From NCBI GenBank assembly GCA_004562915.1, contig SFQZ01000032.1, forward strand, positions 1-28,025: a stretch of DNA of 28,025 bases. Reading direction: 5' to 3'. The number at the start of each line of letters is the position of its first letter. Positions within the stretch are counted from its first letter, which is position 1. The notes under the pieces are model-generated. The model worked only from the letters and a program-made list of their open reading frames with translations. It was not told where the DNA came from and ran no database searches. The stretch is from a bacterium (GTDB lineage: Bacteria > Bacillota_A > Clostridia > Lachnospirales > Lachnospiraceae). Shown here in pieces: positions 14,702 through 23,443 of the stretch. The position numbers and the translations under genes are program-made.

Positions 14702-16399
14702 ATGGGCAGAAATATTGCAATCGGAATACAGGATTTTGGAGATCTGATTCAGAAAAAATACTTTTATATCGATAAAACTTCTTTTTTGAAGGAATGGTGG
14801 GAAAAAGGTGACAGTGTTACTTTGATTACACGACCCCGGCGTTTTGGAAAGACTTTAAATATGAGCATGACAGAGCAGTTTTTTTCTATGGACTATGCCG
14901 GTCGGGGGGATTTGTTTGAGGGGCTTTTCATATGGAGAAAGGAAAAATACAGGAAACTCCAGGGTACTTATCCGGTAATCAGTCTTTCTTTTGCCAATGT
15001 AAAAGAAGTCAATTATGTCAATACGAGGGAAAGAATCTGCCAGCTGCTTACAAATTTATATGTGAAACATTCCTATTTGAAAGAAAGCAAAGTACTGACA
15101 GATACAGACCGGGCGTTTTTTGATCGGATTTTATCTGTGGATATAAGAGATACCGATGCAACTCTGGCACTTTATCAGCTTTCGGATTATCTGTATCGTT
15201 ATTATGGGAAAAAAGTCATCATTCTTCTGGATGAATATGATACGCCGATGCAGGAAGCATATATCAATGGATTTTGGGATGAATTAGTTGCCTTTACCAG
15301 AAGTCTTTTCAATGCCACATTTAAAACGAATCCATGGTTGGAACGGGGGCTGATGACAGGAATCACCAGAGTCAGCAAAGAATCTATTTTTTCTGATTTA
15401 AATAATCTTGAGGTTGTAACAACTACTTCAGATAGATATGAAACATCTTTTGGATTTACAGAGCAGGAAGTCTTTCAGGCATTAACGGAATGTGGTTTGG
15501 AACAAGAAAAAGAGAAAGTAAAACAGTGGTATGATGGATTTATTTTTGGGAAATATAAAGATATTTATAATCCTTGGTCCATTTTAAATTTTTTAGACAA
15601 AAAAAAGTTTACAACGTATTGGGCAAACACCAGTTCCAATAGCCTGGTGGGTAAGCTCATCCGGGAAGGAGACCGCAGAATCAAGGAGAAGTTCGAGATA
15701 CTTCTGCAGGGAGGAGTAATTCGTACCCCTGTGGATGAGCAGATTGTTTACAATCAGCTGAACGGTAATGAGGAAGCCATATGGAGTCTGCTTCTTGCAA
15801 GTGGATATGTAAAAGCTTTGTCATATGAAAATCTCGACCTTTTAGATTTTGGTGAGGAACAGATGTATGAACTGACACTGACCAATTACGAAGTAAGGAG
15901 AATGTTTGAAGGAATGGTGCGAAGCTGGTTTTCAGCAGCAAAGGCAGATTACAATGATTTTATAAAGGCAATGCTTCTTGGAGATATCCGGGCAATGAAT
16001 GCCTATATGAACCGGGTAGCATTGAGTACCTTCAGTTATTTCGATACTGGTAAAAATCCTTCCTGGGAGGAACCGGAAAGGTTCTATCATGGATTTGTGC
16101 TGGGGTTGATGGTGGATTTACAGGATCGATATGTCATTACCTCCAATCGGGAGAGTGGATTTGGCAGGTATGATGTGATGCTGGAACCGAAAAATCCGGA
16201 AAAAGACGACGCTTTGATTCTGGAATTTAAGGTACATGATCCAATAGATGAAGATGATTTGCAGGATACTGTGAAAAAGGCTCTTTCCCAGATTGAGGAA
16301 AAACAGTATGCTGCAGGGTTGAAGGCAAGAGGTATTCCTAAGGAAAAAATCCGTTGCTATGGATTTGCTTTTCAGGGGAAGAAAGTATTGATCGGATAG
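14702..16399 (+). CDS. AAA-ATPase-like protein with C-terminal PD-(D/E)XK nuclease-like domain
   Basis: 565 aa, resembling the large family with an N-terminal AAA-ATPase-like domain (Pfam AAA-ATPase_like) and a C-terminal PDDEXK_9 domain, common and multi-copy in gut Firmicutes and Bacteroidetes. ATG 14702 has GGAGG 5 bp upstream; an ATG at 14690 would overlap that site. Walker A is RPRRFGKT (residues 44-51), Walker B VIILLDEYDTP with D177-E178. The nuclease motif is D491, then E508-F-K510 inside ILEFKV, so catalytic residues look intact. The cellular role of this family is unknown to me; defence or mobile-element links have been suggested only by context. It is monocistronic and bounded by its own promoter and terminator. 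Confidence 0.85.
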   Translation: MGRNIAIGIQDFGDLIQKKYFYIDKTSFLKEWWEKGDSVTLITRPRRFGKTLNMSMTEQFFSMDYAGRGDLFEGLFIWRKEKYRKLQGTYPVISLSFANVKEVNYVNTRERICQLLTNLYVKHSYLKESKVLTDTDRAFFDRILSVDIRDTDATLALYQLSDYLYRYYGKKVIILLDEYDTPMQEAYINGFWDELVAFTRSLFNATFKTNPWLERGLMTGITRVSKESIFSDLNNLEVVTTTSDRYETSFGFTEQEVFQALTECGLEQEKEKVKQWYDGFIFGKYKDIYNPWSILNFLDKKKFTTYWANTSSNSLVGKLIREGDRRIKEKFEILLQGGVIRTPVDEQIVYNQLNGNEEAIWSLLLASGYVKALSYENLDLLDFGEEQMYELTLTNYEVRRMFEGMVRSWFSAAKADYNDFIKAMLLGDIRAMNAYMNRVALSTFSYFDTGKNPSWEEPERFYHGFVLGLMVDLQDRYVITSNRESGFGRYDVMLEPKNPEKDDALILEFKVHDPIDEDDLQDTVKKALSQIEEKQYAAGLKARGIPKEKIRCYGFAFQGKKVLIG

Positions 16400-16448
16400 A
16401 AAACGCATGGGTGTTTAAAACTTTAGGTTTTAAGTATCCATGCGTTTT
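16400..16448. terminator. Bidirectional terminator between convergent genes
   Basis: Outer arms AAAACGCATGG (16400-16410) and CCATGCGTTTT (16438-16448) form an 11-bp stem with an inner TTTAAAAC/GTTTTAA helix. A-tracts and T-tracts on both sides suit termination of the ATPase gene (+) and of the AraC gene (-). Confidence 0.7.
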
Positions 16449-16515
16449 TATAGTACAACAAAGTGGGTTCCAGAGGCGGTGCAATCGATTATTCATTGCT
16501 TCTGGATAGATTGAT

Positions 16516-17376
16516 TCAGTGATGTTCAAATGCCGGATTTTCATTTTTCCACGCCCTTGGTGAAATTCCATATCGATTTTTGAATGCCCGGGAAAAGTGA
16601 AGGGCATTTGGATACCCTACTGCATTGCCCACATCCGCCACGGGAAGAGAGGTATAACGTAACAGTTCCGTTGCTTTGATCATCCGATAGTCCAGAAGAA
16701 ATTCCTGAGGGGATTTTCCGATAGCATCCTTAAATATTTTCCCGAAATAACTGCGGTTCAGTCCGCAGACAGTGGCGATATCCTCTACAGAGATATCATT
16801 CTGGAAGTTTTGTTCGATGAAAGTCAGAGCTTCTTTTATGTAGAAATCCCGAAGTTTGCTGTGTGTTGGGGTTTGCAGCGGTGCTGCGGAACGGGTAAGG
16901 TAATCCAGAAAAAGATATAGATGACCGATCAGGTGAAAAGGAGTTTCCTTTCGGTTTTGCACCAGATACATCATTTCATGAAACATCGCTTCTTTCAAAT
17001 CTTTGGACTGTGCGTGATAAACCGGATGATTAGGAGATAAACCGGCGATTTCAATTGCTTCTTTCACACGTAGTCCGTCAAATTCTATCCAGACATATTC
17101 CCAGGGAAGGTCTTTAGAAGCAATATAAGAGGTAATCTGACCGGGAAAAATCATAAACCCCTCCCCGCTTTTTATCTGGTAATTTTGGGTGACTCCATGG
17201 GAATCATCCGCCATCAACTGTCCGGTACCGGAAATAACATAATGAAAAAGATAATGAAAGCGGGAAGCAGGACCAAAAGAATGAGCAGGTGCACATTGTT
17301 CCCATCCAAACTGGTAAAGTCCCAGATCTACAAAATTTTCACTTGGAAATACAGAGAAAATGTAGTTGCTGTCCAT
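16516..17376 (-). CDS. AraC-family transcriptional regulator
   Basis: 286 aa on the minus strand. The N-terminal part is a cupin-like sugar-sensing domain (HYLFHYVISGTGQLM around residues 45-60). The C-terminal 100 residues hold two helix-turn-helix motifs: DISVEDIATVCGLNRSYFGKIFK and PVADVGNAVGYPNALHFSRAFK, ending in YGISPRAWK. The start at 17376 is supported by AAAGGAG upstream on the minus strand. It is divergent from a CUT1 sugar ABC operon, so the likely role is sugar-dependent activation of that operon. Confidence 0.92.
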   Translation of the reverse strand: MDSNYIFSVFPSENFVDLGLYQFGWEQCAPAHSFGPASRFHYLFHYVISGTGQLMADDSHGVTQNYQIKSGEGFMIFPGQITSYIASKDLPWEYVWIEFDGLRVKEAIEIAGLSPNHPVYHAQSKDLKEAMFHEMMYLVQNRKETPFHLIGHLYLFLDYLTRSAAPLQTPTHSKLRDFYIKEALTFIEQNFQNDISVEDIATVCGLNRSYFGKIFKDAIGKSPQEFLLDYRMIKATELLRYTSLPVADVGNAVGYPNALHFSRAFKNRYGISPRAWKNENPAFEHH

Positions 17377-17413
17377 GGGTGTCTCCTTTCTAAGAAATGT
17401 ACGCTTTTTTGTA

Positions 17414-17419
17414 ATTATA
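17414..17419 (-). promoter_or_regulatory. -10 box of the AraC-family gene
   Basis: TATAAT on the minus strand, about 40 bp upstream of the start codon. No good -35 is seen at 16-18 bp, so confidence is limited. Confidence 0.4.
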
Positions 17420-17498
17420 CTATCGAATATATCAAAATGCTAGATGTGTTTCACATATGTGAGAAAAAACGGCAAAATGGTATAAAAAGTGTAAAATA

Positions 17499-17534
17499 CT
17501 GGTATTCTCTGGTAGCATTTTGCTATGTTATAAT
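17499..17534 (+). promoter_or_regulatory. Promoter and candidate AraC-type sites of the first sugar operon
   Basis: An extended -10 TGTTATAAT (TATAAT at 17529-17534) without a consensus -35. Directly over the expected -35 region are two direct repeats CTGGTA (17499-17504 and 17509-17514), 10 bp apart, one helical turn. This arrangement is typical of AraC-family activator sites next to a weak -35. The link to the divergent regulator is inferred. Confidence 0.5.
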
Positions 17535-17586
17535 GATCACTGATCAAAAAAAGAGGCAAAAAATAAAGAAAAAGGAGAAAACGGTT

Positions 17587-18906
17587 ATGAAACAACAAAA
17601 GAGGGCATCCGCAGCAATCTGCCTGCTGGGGACTGCGCTGACCGTCGGATTGTTGTCCGGTTGCGGTGCGGAAGAGAACAATGGGAAGACAAAAATTGAG
17701 ATCGTCCAGTATAAGCCTGAGGCAGTAAAGGCATTTGAACAACTGGAAGAAAAATTCAATGCTACACACGATGACATTGAACTTGTCATCGATTCACCAA
17801 ACGATGCCATGACGATTTTGAAGACCAGATTTATCCGTGAGGATTATCCGGATATTATCGGTATCGGTGGTGATGTGAACTACTCTAATTTCCTGGATTC
17901 TGATATGCTGATGGATATTTCTGATTATCAGGGTCTGGAAAATATCAAGGAATCTTACTTGAAAACAGCAAAGGAACTGGAATTTGTTCCGGAAGAAGGT
18001 GTGTATGCGGCACCTTACATGGCAAATGCAGCCGGTGTTCTGTACAATAAGGAAATTTTTGAGGAACATGGCTGGACAATTCCTGTCACACTGGATGAAT
18101 TTTATCAGTTGTGCGAGGATATTCAGGCAGCGGGCATTCAGCCTTTGTATTTTGGATTCAAAGACACATGGACCTGTCTGGCACCATGGAATGCCATCTG
18201 TGTGGATCTGGCTCCGTCTGATATCTGCTCTCAGGTAAATGCCGGCAATGCCAAATTTGCAGATGCTTATAAATCAGTGGCAGAAGTGACAAAATCTCTT
18301 CTTGCCTATGCACAGCCGGATCCGTATGCGTACAGTTATAACGATGCATGTACTGCTTTTGCAAGAGGCGAGTCCGCCATGTATGTGATCGGCAGCTATG
18401 CAGTGCCGCAGATTAAATCGGTAAATCCGGATATTCAGATTGATTCTTTTGTATTTCCAGCCAGCAACAATCCGGATGAAAATATTTTGAACTCCGGAAA
18501 CGACCTGCAGTGGTCTGTTATGGCAGATTGTGAAAATAAAGAAGCTGCATATGAAGTACTGGATTTCCTGTATGAAGATGAGAATATCCAGACCTATCTG
18601 GATGACCAGAATGCCGTTCCGTGTAAAAAAGGTGATTTTGAACTGCCTTCCATGCTGGATGGGATGAAATCCTATATTGAAGAAGGAAAGATTGCTGATT
18701 ATCAGGATCACCACTATCCTTCAGAAATGTCTGTGGATGCCATGATTCAGACGTATCTGATGGATGACAGTGAAAATGCGCTGGATACATTCCTGGAAAA
18801 ATTTGATACCGAGTGGGTGCGCTATAATCGAGACCTGATCGAAAAGGTTCAGAAGTATTATCAAGAGCATCCGGAAAAACAGACAGAGGGAGGGGAAGAG
18901 TCATGA
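17587..18906 (+). CDS. Sugar-binding lipoprotein, SBP family 1 (CUT1 transporter)
   Basis: 439 aa from ATG 17587, which has GGAGA upstream. The open frame continues upstream to 17185, but that part overlaps the AraC gene and its promoter. The signal peptide ends in lipobox LLSGC (Cys near residue 29). The mature chain has the family pattern of an early extended strand (IEIVQYKP), FEQLEEKFNATHDDIEL and DYPDIIGIG. It captures an oligosaccharide or sugar for the two permeases downstream; the exact ligand cannot be read from sequence. The stop overlaps the next start (ATGA). Confidence 0.88.
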   Translation: MKQQKRASAAICLLGTALTVGLLSGCGAEENNGKTKIEIVQYKPEAVKAFEQLEEKFNATHDDIELVIDSPNDAMTILKTRFIREDYPDIIGIGGDVNYSNFLDSDMLMDISDYQGLENIKESYLKTAKELEFVPEEGVYAAPYMANAAGVLYNKEIFEEHGWTIPVTLDEFYQLCEDIQAAGIQPLYFGFKDTWTCLAPWNAICVDLAPSDICSQVNAGNAKFADAYKSVAEVTKSLLAYAQPDPYAYSYNDACTAFARGESAMYVIGSYAVPQIKSVNPDIQIDSFVFPASNNPDENILNSGNDLQWSVMADCENKEAAYEVLDFLYEDENIQTYLDDQNAVPCKKGDFELPSMLDGMKSYIEEGKIADYQDHHYPSEMSVDAMIQTYLMDDSENALDTFLEKFDTEWVRYNRDLIEKVQKYYQEHPEKQTEGGEES

Positions 18907-19784
18907 AAACTTCCAGAGGTGTACAGGAAAGAAAACGTACATTTTTATTAATCACGATTCCAATATTGGCATTATTTTTCTGTTTCAATACATTGCCGCT
19001 GATTAAAGGATTTATCTACAGCTTTACTAATTTTAAGGGATATGGTTCGTATGATTGGGTAGGACTCAGAAACTATGTGGATCTGTTTCAGGATTCCCGT
19101 GTGGGAAAATCTTATCTGTTTACGTTTAAATATGCCCTGGTAGGAACCATCATTACCAATGTGATCAGTCTTTTATTAGCTCTGGGGCTAAACAGCAAGA
19201 TCAAAGGGAAGAGCGTACTGAGAGGAATCTACTTTATCCCCAACGTTTTGGGTGGTTTGGTAATCGGTTATATCTTCAGTTTTATTTTCACTTATGTTCT
19301 CCCGGTTCTGGGACAGAAAATGGGAATTGAAGCGCTGAGCAGCAGTATGCTTTCCAGTACTGGTAAAGCATGGATTGCTATTGTGATCGTCGGATGCTGG
19401 CAGGCAATTGCAATGAATACCATTATCTATATTTCCGGTCTTCAGACCGTACCGGAAGATGTATATGAAGCAGGATCTATTGATGGTGTTACCGGTTGGA
19501 AACAGTTCCGATATCTTACATTTCCGCTGATCATTCCATTTTTCGGAATCAATATGGTGCTTTGTATGAAAAACTTCCTGATGGTATTTGATCAGATTAT
19601 GGCATTGACAAAGGGAGGTCCGTCCCAGAGTACAGAATCTATCTCTTATTTGATTTATCAGAACGGTATGAGCGGAGGACAGTTTGGATTCCAGAGCGCC
19701 AACGCCTTTGTATTTTTCGTGGTGATTGTGGCGGTATCCGTTCTTCAGATGACAGTAACCAATAAGAAGGAGGAACAGTTATAA
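18903..19784 (+). CDS. Sugar ABC transporter permease (MsmF/UgpA-like)
   Basis: 293 aa, six hydrophobic segments. It starts in the stop codon of the binding protein, with GAGGGGAAG upstream. The coupling motif VYEAGSIDGVTGWKQFRYLTFPLI lies near residues 194-217, as expected for CUT1 permeases (EAA..DGA). TKGGPSQSTESISYLIYQ near residues 237-254 is another hallmark. It overlaps the partner permease by one base (TAATG). Confidence 0.92.
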   Translation: MKTSRGVQERKRTFLLITIPILALFFCFNTLPLIKGFIYSFTNFKGYGSYDWVGLRNYVDLFQDSRVGKSYLFTFKYALVGTIITNVISLLLALGLNSKIKGKSVLRGIYFIPNVLGGLVIGYIFSFIFTYVLPVLGQKMGIEALSSSMLSSTGKAWIAIVIVGCWQAIAMNTIIYISGLQTVPEDVYEAGSIDGVTGWKQFRYLTFPLIIPFFGINMVLCMKNFLMVFDQIMALTKGGPSQSTESISYLIYQNGMSGGQFGFQSANAFVFFVVIVAVSVLQMTVTNKKEEQL

Positions 19785-20632
19785 TGAATAAAGAAGATTT
19801 AAAAGCAGGTAAAACAAACTGGCCGGTGACGATACTCCTGATTCTTGGATGTGTCACCATATTCTTCCCTCTGTATATGGCGGTCATTATTGCATTCAAG
19901 CAGCCATCGGAGATGACAAATGATATTGCAGGTGCATTGTCTTTTCCTGAAAAATGGAGCCTGTATAATTTCCAGGAAGCAATGCGCGTAACAGATTTCT
20001 GGAATTCTTTTGGAAACAGTTTACTGATCACGGTAGTTACCGTTGTGTTGGCTATCATCATTCACGGTCTGGCAGGCTATGCCATCGGCCGCAGCATGAA
20101 AAACAGTAAATTCTATAACTTTACGTATCTGTATATTGTAAGTGGTATGTTTGTTCCTTTTGCAATTCTTATGATGCCTTTGGTAAAACAGACAGCACAG
20201 CTGGGAATTGCCAACCGTTTTGGTGTAATCGTTCTTTATACAGTATTTTTCATGCCATTGAATCTGATGCTTTATAAAGGATACCTTACAAATATTCCTT
20301 TGGCACTGGAGGAGGCAGCCAGGGTAGATGGAGCAAGTACATGGAAAACCTATTGGTCCATCGTATTTCCAATTATGAAGCCCATGCATGCTACGGTTGC
20401 GGTTCTGACTGCTATGAGTACATGGAATGATGTGATGACGCCTCTTGTTATCATGTCAGGAACCGGTAAAAATACACTTCCGCTGGCGCAGCTGAATTTC
20501 CAGACGCAGTTTGGAACCAACTATAATCTGGCTTTTGCTTCTTACCTGCTGGCACTGATCCCGATTCTCCTGTTCTATATTGTATGTCAGAAACAGATAT
20601 TAAACGGAGTTGTAAACGGTGCAGTAAAATAA
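19784..20632 (+). CDS. Sugar ABC transporter permease (MsmG/UgpE-like)
   Basis: 282 aa, second CUT1 permease. It has an N-terminal membrane segment, six hydrophobic segments in all, and the coupling motif LEEAARVDGASTWKTYWSIVFP near residues 169-190. The C-terminus ends in QKQILNGVVNGAVK, typical for this family. The operon has no ATPase gene, so it likely uses a shared MsmK/UgpC-type ATPase encoded elsewhere. It also has no glycosidase gene to reveal the sugar. Confidence 0.92.
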   Translation: MNKEDLKAGKTNWPVTILLILGCVTIFFPLYMAVIIAFKQPSEMTNDIAGALSFPEKWSLYNFQEAMRVTDFWNSFGNSLLITVVTVVLAIIIHGLAGYAIGRSMKNSKFYNFTYLYIVSGMFVPFAILMMPLVKQTAQLGIANRFGVIVLYTVFFMPLNLMLYKGYLTNIPLALEEAARVDGASTWKTYWSIVFPIMKPMHATVAVLTAMSTWNDVMTPLVIMSGTGKNTLPLAQLNFQTQFGTNYNLAFASYLLALIPILLFYIVCQKQILNGVVNGAVK

Positions 20633-20645
20633 TCCTATTTTAATG

Positions 20646-20703
20646 AAATCTCCCTTCAAATACGCAGCCTTTTGATTTTGCGGTATCTGAGGGGGGATTT
20701 TTT
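20646..20703 (+). terminator. Intrinsic terminator of the first sugar operon
   Basis: Outer stem AAATCTCCC (20646-20654) / GGGGGATTT (20692-20700) with an inner ATACGCA/TGCGGTAT helix, followed by a T-run (20698-20703). Confidence 0.8.
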
Positions 20704-20906
20704 ACGGTCAATAAAGGGAAAGGATGGATGTATTTCCCACCTTGTATTTTTCATAAATATTTACAAGTGGATACCAATGATTCGTAGAAAATTTCAATCT
20801 CAAACTTTTTCAAAATAGAAAAAGCATGTAAAAATAACGCTATCACCATGCATAAAACCTCTCGATTTGGTTCCTCATGAAATATGAAAAAATAAAGATA
20901 CAGGGG
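20704..20906. other. Non-coding gap before lon
   Basis: AT-rich; only a weak CTTTTTC/GAAAAAG hairpin near 20805-20825 was seen. A 67-codon minus-strand frame here has no RBS and no recognisable features. Confidence 0.4.
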
Positions 20907-20970
20907 TTGCAATATTTTGATTTCATGATAGAATGTAGATGTGCTAGCACTCAAAACAAATGAGTGCTAA
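20907..20970 (+). promoter_or_regulatory. lon promoter with CIRCE (HrcA) operator
   Basis: -35 TTGCAA (20907-20912), 16-bp spacer, -10 TAGAAT (20929-20934). Just past the predicted start lies CTAGCACTC (20944-20952), a 9-nt spacer, and GAGTGCTAA (20962-20970). This matches the CIRCE consensus TTAGCACTC-N9-GAGTGCTAA at all but one base. It predicts repression of lon by HrcA and induction by heat or protein-folding stress. Confidence 0.93.
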
Positions 20971-20995
20971 CAAAAATACCAGGGAGGAAACATGT

Positions 20996-23263
20996 ATGAG
21001 AACTATACCTATTTATGATCTTCTGGTTTTGCCGGGAGTAACTTTCTTCTTTAAAAAAGATATGTTTCCCAATCAGGAGATCACTTCGGAGAACGAGGGG
21101 GAAGATGTACTATTTCTGTTATTGAAATCAGAAAAATCGCGAGAAGATCTGACGAAAGAGGATTTTTATTCACTTGGTGTCAGTGGTAAGATAGAAAATA
21201 TTGATGGAGAAGGAAATGTAAGAATCCGTATAAAAGAAAGAGTTGAGGTCTCAGATATCGAAGTTTCTGTGGATTCTGTCAGTGCTACAGCAATCATTTG
21301 TTCGGACGTGGACGATATATCTGACGAGGAAGAAAGAGAACGATTTGAAAAACTGAAAAAGGATCTGATGAAATTTGCTCAGGGCTTTCAATGGGGTGTG
21401 TGGGCAAGAGGATTTATCCTGCATTGGAAAAATATCAATGAGGTCGCCTGCGCTTTGTCTGGATATTTTAATCTGACATGGGACGAGAAATATGCCATGA
21501 TGGAAACTTCATCAAGAAAACATAGATGTGATCTGATAGAAAAAGCGGTCTATGAACTGTTGGAAGTATTTAAGGTCAGTGAAGAGGCAGAAAATGCTCA
21601 GAAAGAGACGAATGATAAGGTATATCGGGAAGCAGCTTTGAAAAAGCAGATTGATTTCCTGCAGAATCAGTTGGATGAAATGCATCCTGAAAATGCTTCG
21701 GATATTCGAGAATTTGAAATGAAACTGGAAGAATCCGGTATGAATGAGGAAGCCCGAAAAGAGGCTGATAAGGTTTTGAATCGGATGAAACAGGAAGGAA
21801 AAGACAGCCATGAATATGGACTTCTTTATGATTATCTTGACTTTGTGACCAGTCTGGCCTGGAAAACGGGTGAGATGGAGTCAATCGATCTGAAAGAGGC
21901 AGAAACAATTCTGGATGAAGACCATTATGGACTGAAAAAGGTAAAAGAGAGAATCATTCAACAACTGGCTGTGATGGCATTGAATAAAAAACAGTCAGGG
22001 TCTATTTTACTGTTTGTGGGCCCGCCGGGTACAGGTAAAACCAGTATCGGACAGAGTATTGCCAAAGCGTTGAAGCGTCCTTATGTACGGATCAGCCTTG
22101 GCGGTATCCGGGATGAAGCTGAGATTCGTGGACATAGAAGAACCTACGTAGGTGCCATGCCGGGACGGATCATGGAAGGAATGAAGCGCAGCGGTGCACA
22201 GAATCCGGTTATGGTGCTGGACGAAGTAGATAAATTGGCAAAAGATTACGGCGGGGATCCTGCAAGTGCACTTCTGGAGGTGTTGGATCCGGAACAAAAT
22301 AATAGCTTTACGGATCATTACATGAATGTTCCGTATGATCTGTCTAATGTCTTGTTTGTATGTACGGCAAACAGTGTGGATACAATACCGGAACCTCTTT
22401 TAAACCGTATGGAAGTAATTCAGTTTCCGGGATATACACCTGTGGAAAAATTTCATATTGCAAAGAAGCATCTTCTTCCGAAAGCTATGAAGAGTATGGG
22501 GATCAAAGCGCAGAATCTGAAGGTATCGGACGATGCTATAAGAAGAATTATTGAAGAATATACGGCAGAATCAGGTGTCAGAGGATTGAAAAAACAGATG
22601 GATATTCTCTGTCGGACGGCAGCGGTAAAACTGGTGAAAGGGGAACAGAAAAGTATTACAGTCAGTGAACGCAGAGTTCCGGAGTTTCTGGGAAATCAGG
22701 GACGAAAACATGAAAAAATCCTGGAGGAAGGTATTCCGGGCGTTGTCACCGGACTTGCCTGGACCAGTGCCGGCGGAGAAATCCTGTTTATCGAAACGTC
22801 ACTTACCAAAGGAGAGGGAAACGTTAAAATCACAGGTCAGCTTGGTGATGTGATGAAAGAATCGGCACAGATTGCGATAACATTGGTGAAATCTATGTAT
22901 CCGGAGGAGTCGGAAAAATTTGGTGAAAATGATCTTCATATCCATGTGCCGTCCGGTGCAGTACCAAAAGATGGACCTTCAGCCGGGATCACTCTTGTGA
23001 CTGCCCTTTCATCTTTAGTGACCGGAAAAGCAGTCAGTCCGGAGGTGGCCATGACAGGAGAAGTATCTCTGCGGGGCGGTGTGATGCCCATTGGCGGTCT
23101 GCCGGAAAAACTGATGGCTGCCGAGAGAGCAGGAGTAAAAAAAGTGTTTATACCATATGAAAATGTGGACGATCTGGAAGATGTGGCGGAAGAAGTAAAA
23201 GAAAAACTGGAAATCATACCGGTGAAAAAAGTAAAAGAGGTACTACAGCAGGTGCTTCAATAA
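20996..23263 (+). CDS. lon: ATP-dependent Lon protease
   Basis: 755-aa Lon, a cytoplasmic AAA+ serine protease that degrades damaged and regulatory proteins. ATG 20996 has GGGAGGA upstream; the in-frame ATG at 20960 lies inside the CIRCE operator and is rejected. The order is N-terminal substrate-binding domain (about 1-200, somewhat divergent), coiled-coil (about 200-285), AAA+ module and protease domain. Walker A is GPPGTGKT (342-349), Walker B VMVLDEVDK. The catalytic dyad is S662 in PKDGPSAG and K705 in PEKLMAA, 43 residues apart as in E. coli Lon (S679/K722). It is monocistronic, placed between two sugar transport operons without an obvious link. Confidence 0.97.
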   Translation: MRTIPIYDLLVLPGVTFFFKKDMFPNQEITSENEGEDVLFLLLKSEKSREDLTKEDFYSLGVSGKIENIDGEGNVRIRIKERVEVSDIEVSVDSVSATAIICSDVDDISDEEERERFEKLKKDLMKFAQGFQWGVWARGFILHWKNINEVACALSGYFNLTWDEKYAMMETSSRKHRCDLIEKAVYELLEVFKVSEEAENAQKETNDKVYREAALKKQIDFLQNQLDEMHPENASDIREFEMKLEESGMNEEARKEADKVLNRMKQEGKDSHEYGLLYDYLDFVTSLAWKTGEMESIDLKEAETILDEDHYGLKKVKERIIQQLAVMALNKKQSGSILLFVGPPGTGKTSIGQSIAKALKRPYVRISLGGIRDEAEIRGHRRTYVGAMPGRIMEGMKRSGAQNPVMVLDEVDKLAKDYGGDPASALLEVLDPEQNNSFTDHYMNVPYDLSNVLFVCTANSVDTIPEPLLNRMEVIQFPGYTPVEKFHIAKKHLLPKAMKSMGIKAQNLKVSDDAIRRIIEEYTAESGVRGLKKQMDILCRTAAVKLVKGEQKSITVSERRVPEFLGNQGRKHEKILEEGIPGVVTGLAWTSAGGEILFIETSLTKGEGNVKITGQLGDVMKESAQIAITLVKSMYPEESEKFGENDLHIHVPSGAVPKDGPSAGITLVTALSSLVTGKAVSPEVAMTGEVSLRGGVMPIGGLPEKLMAAERAGVKKVFIPYENVDDLEDVAEEVKEKLEIIPVKKVKEVLQQVLQ

Positions 23264-23310
23264 ATAATATGTTTTATGTTTCGAGTGGAATAAGGTTTTA
23301 AGGCGAATGA

Positions 23311-23376
23311 AAATGTGTCCTTCCTGCCAATGTCAGGCGCGCTTTCCCCAATGACATTGACAGGAGGGATACATTT
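23311..23376. terminator. Long hairpin, probable bidirectional terminator
   Basis: Arms 23311-23335 and 23352-23376 pair at 24 of 25 positions (three G-U) around a 16-nt loop rich in G and C. It lies between the convergent lon and YesL-like genes. The flanking T/A tracts are short, so efficiency is uncertain; a dispersed palindromic repeat is possible. Confidence 0.55.
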
Positions 23377-23443
23377 CTATTAGCCATTCAACTTTATCGG
23401 CTGCATGAAATTCAGTCTTTCACATTATTTTCACGAACAAAAA

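Noticed and set aside
14453..14702. RNA C as a riboswitch or attenuator of the downstream ATPase gene
   Set aside because: The ATPase gene has its own promoter (14632-14660), and RNAs A and B have the same structure without such a gene next to them. A free sRNA explains all three better.
17577..17590. cre (CcpA) site AGAAAACGGTTATG before the first sugar binding protein
   Set aside because: Several mismatches to the consensus, and it overlaps the ribosome binding site and start codon.
20751..20954. 67-codon minus-strand frame in the lon upstream gap
   Set aside because: It overlaps the lon promoter and CIRCE, has no RBS and a random-looking product.
20960..20995. Upstream start of lon at ATG 20960
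   Set aside because: It falls within the CIRCE spacer and lacks an RBS; ATG 20996 has GGGAGGA.
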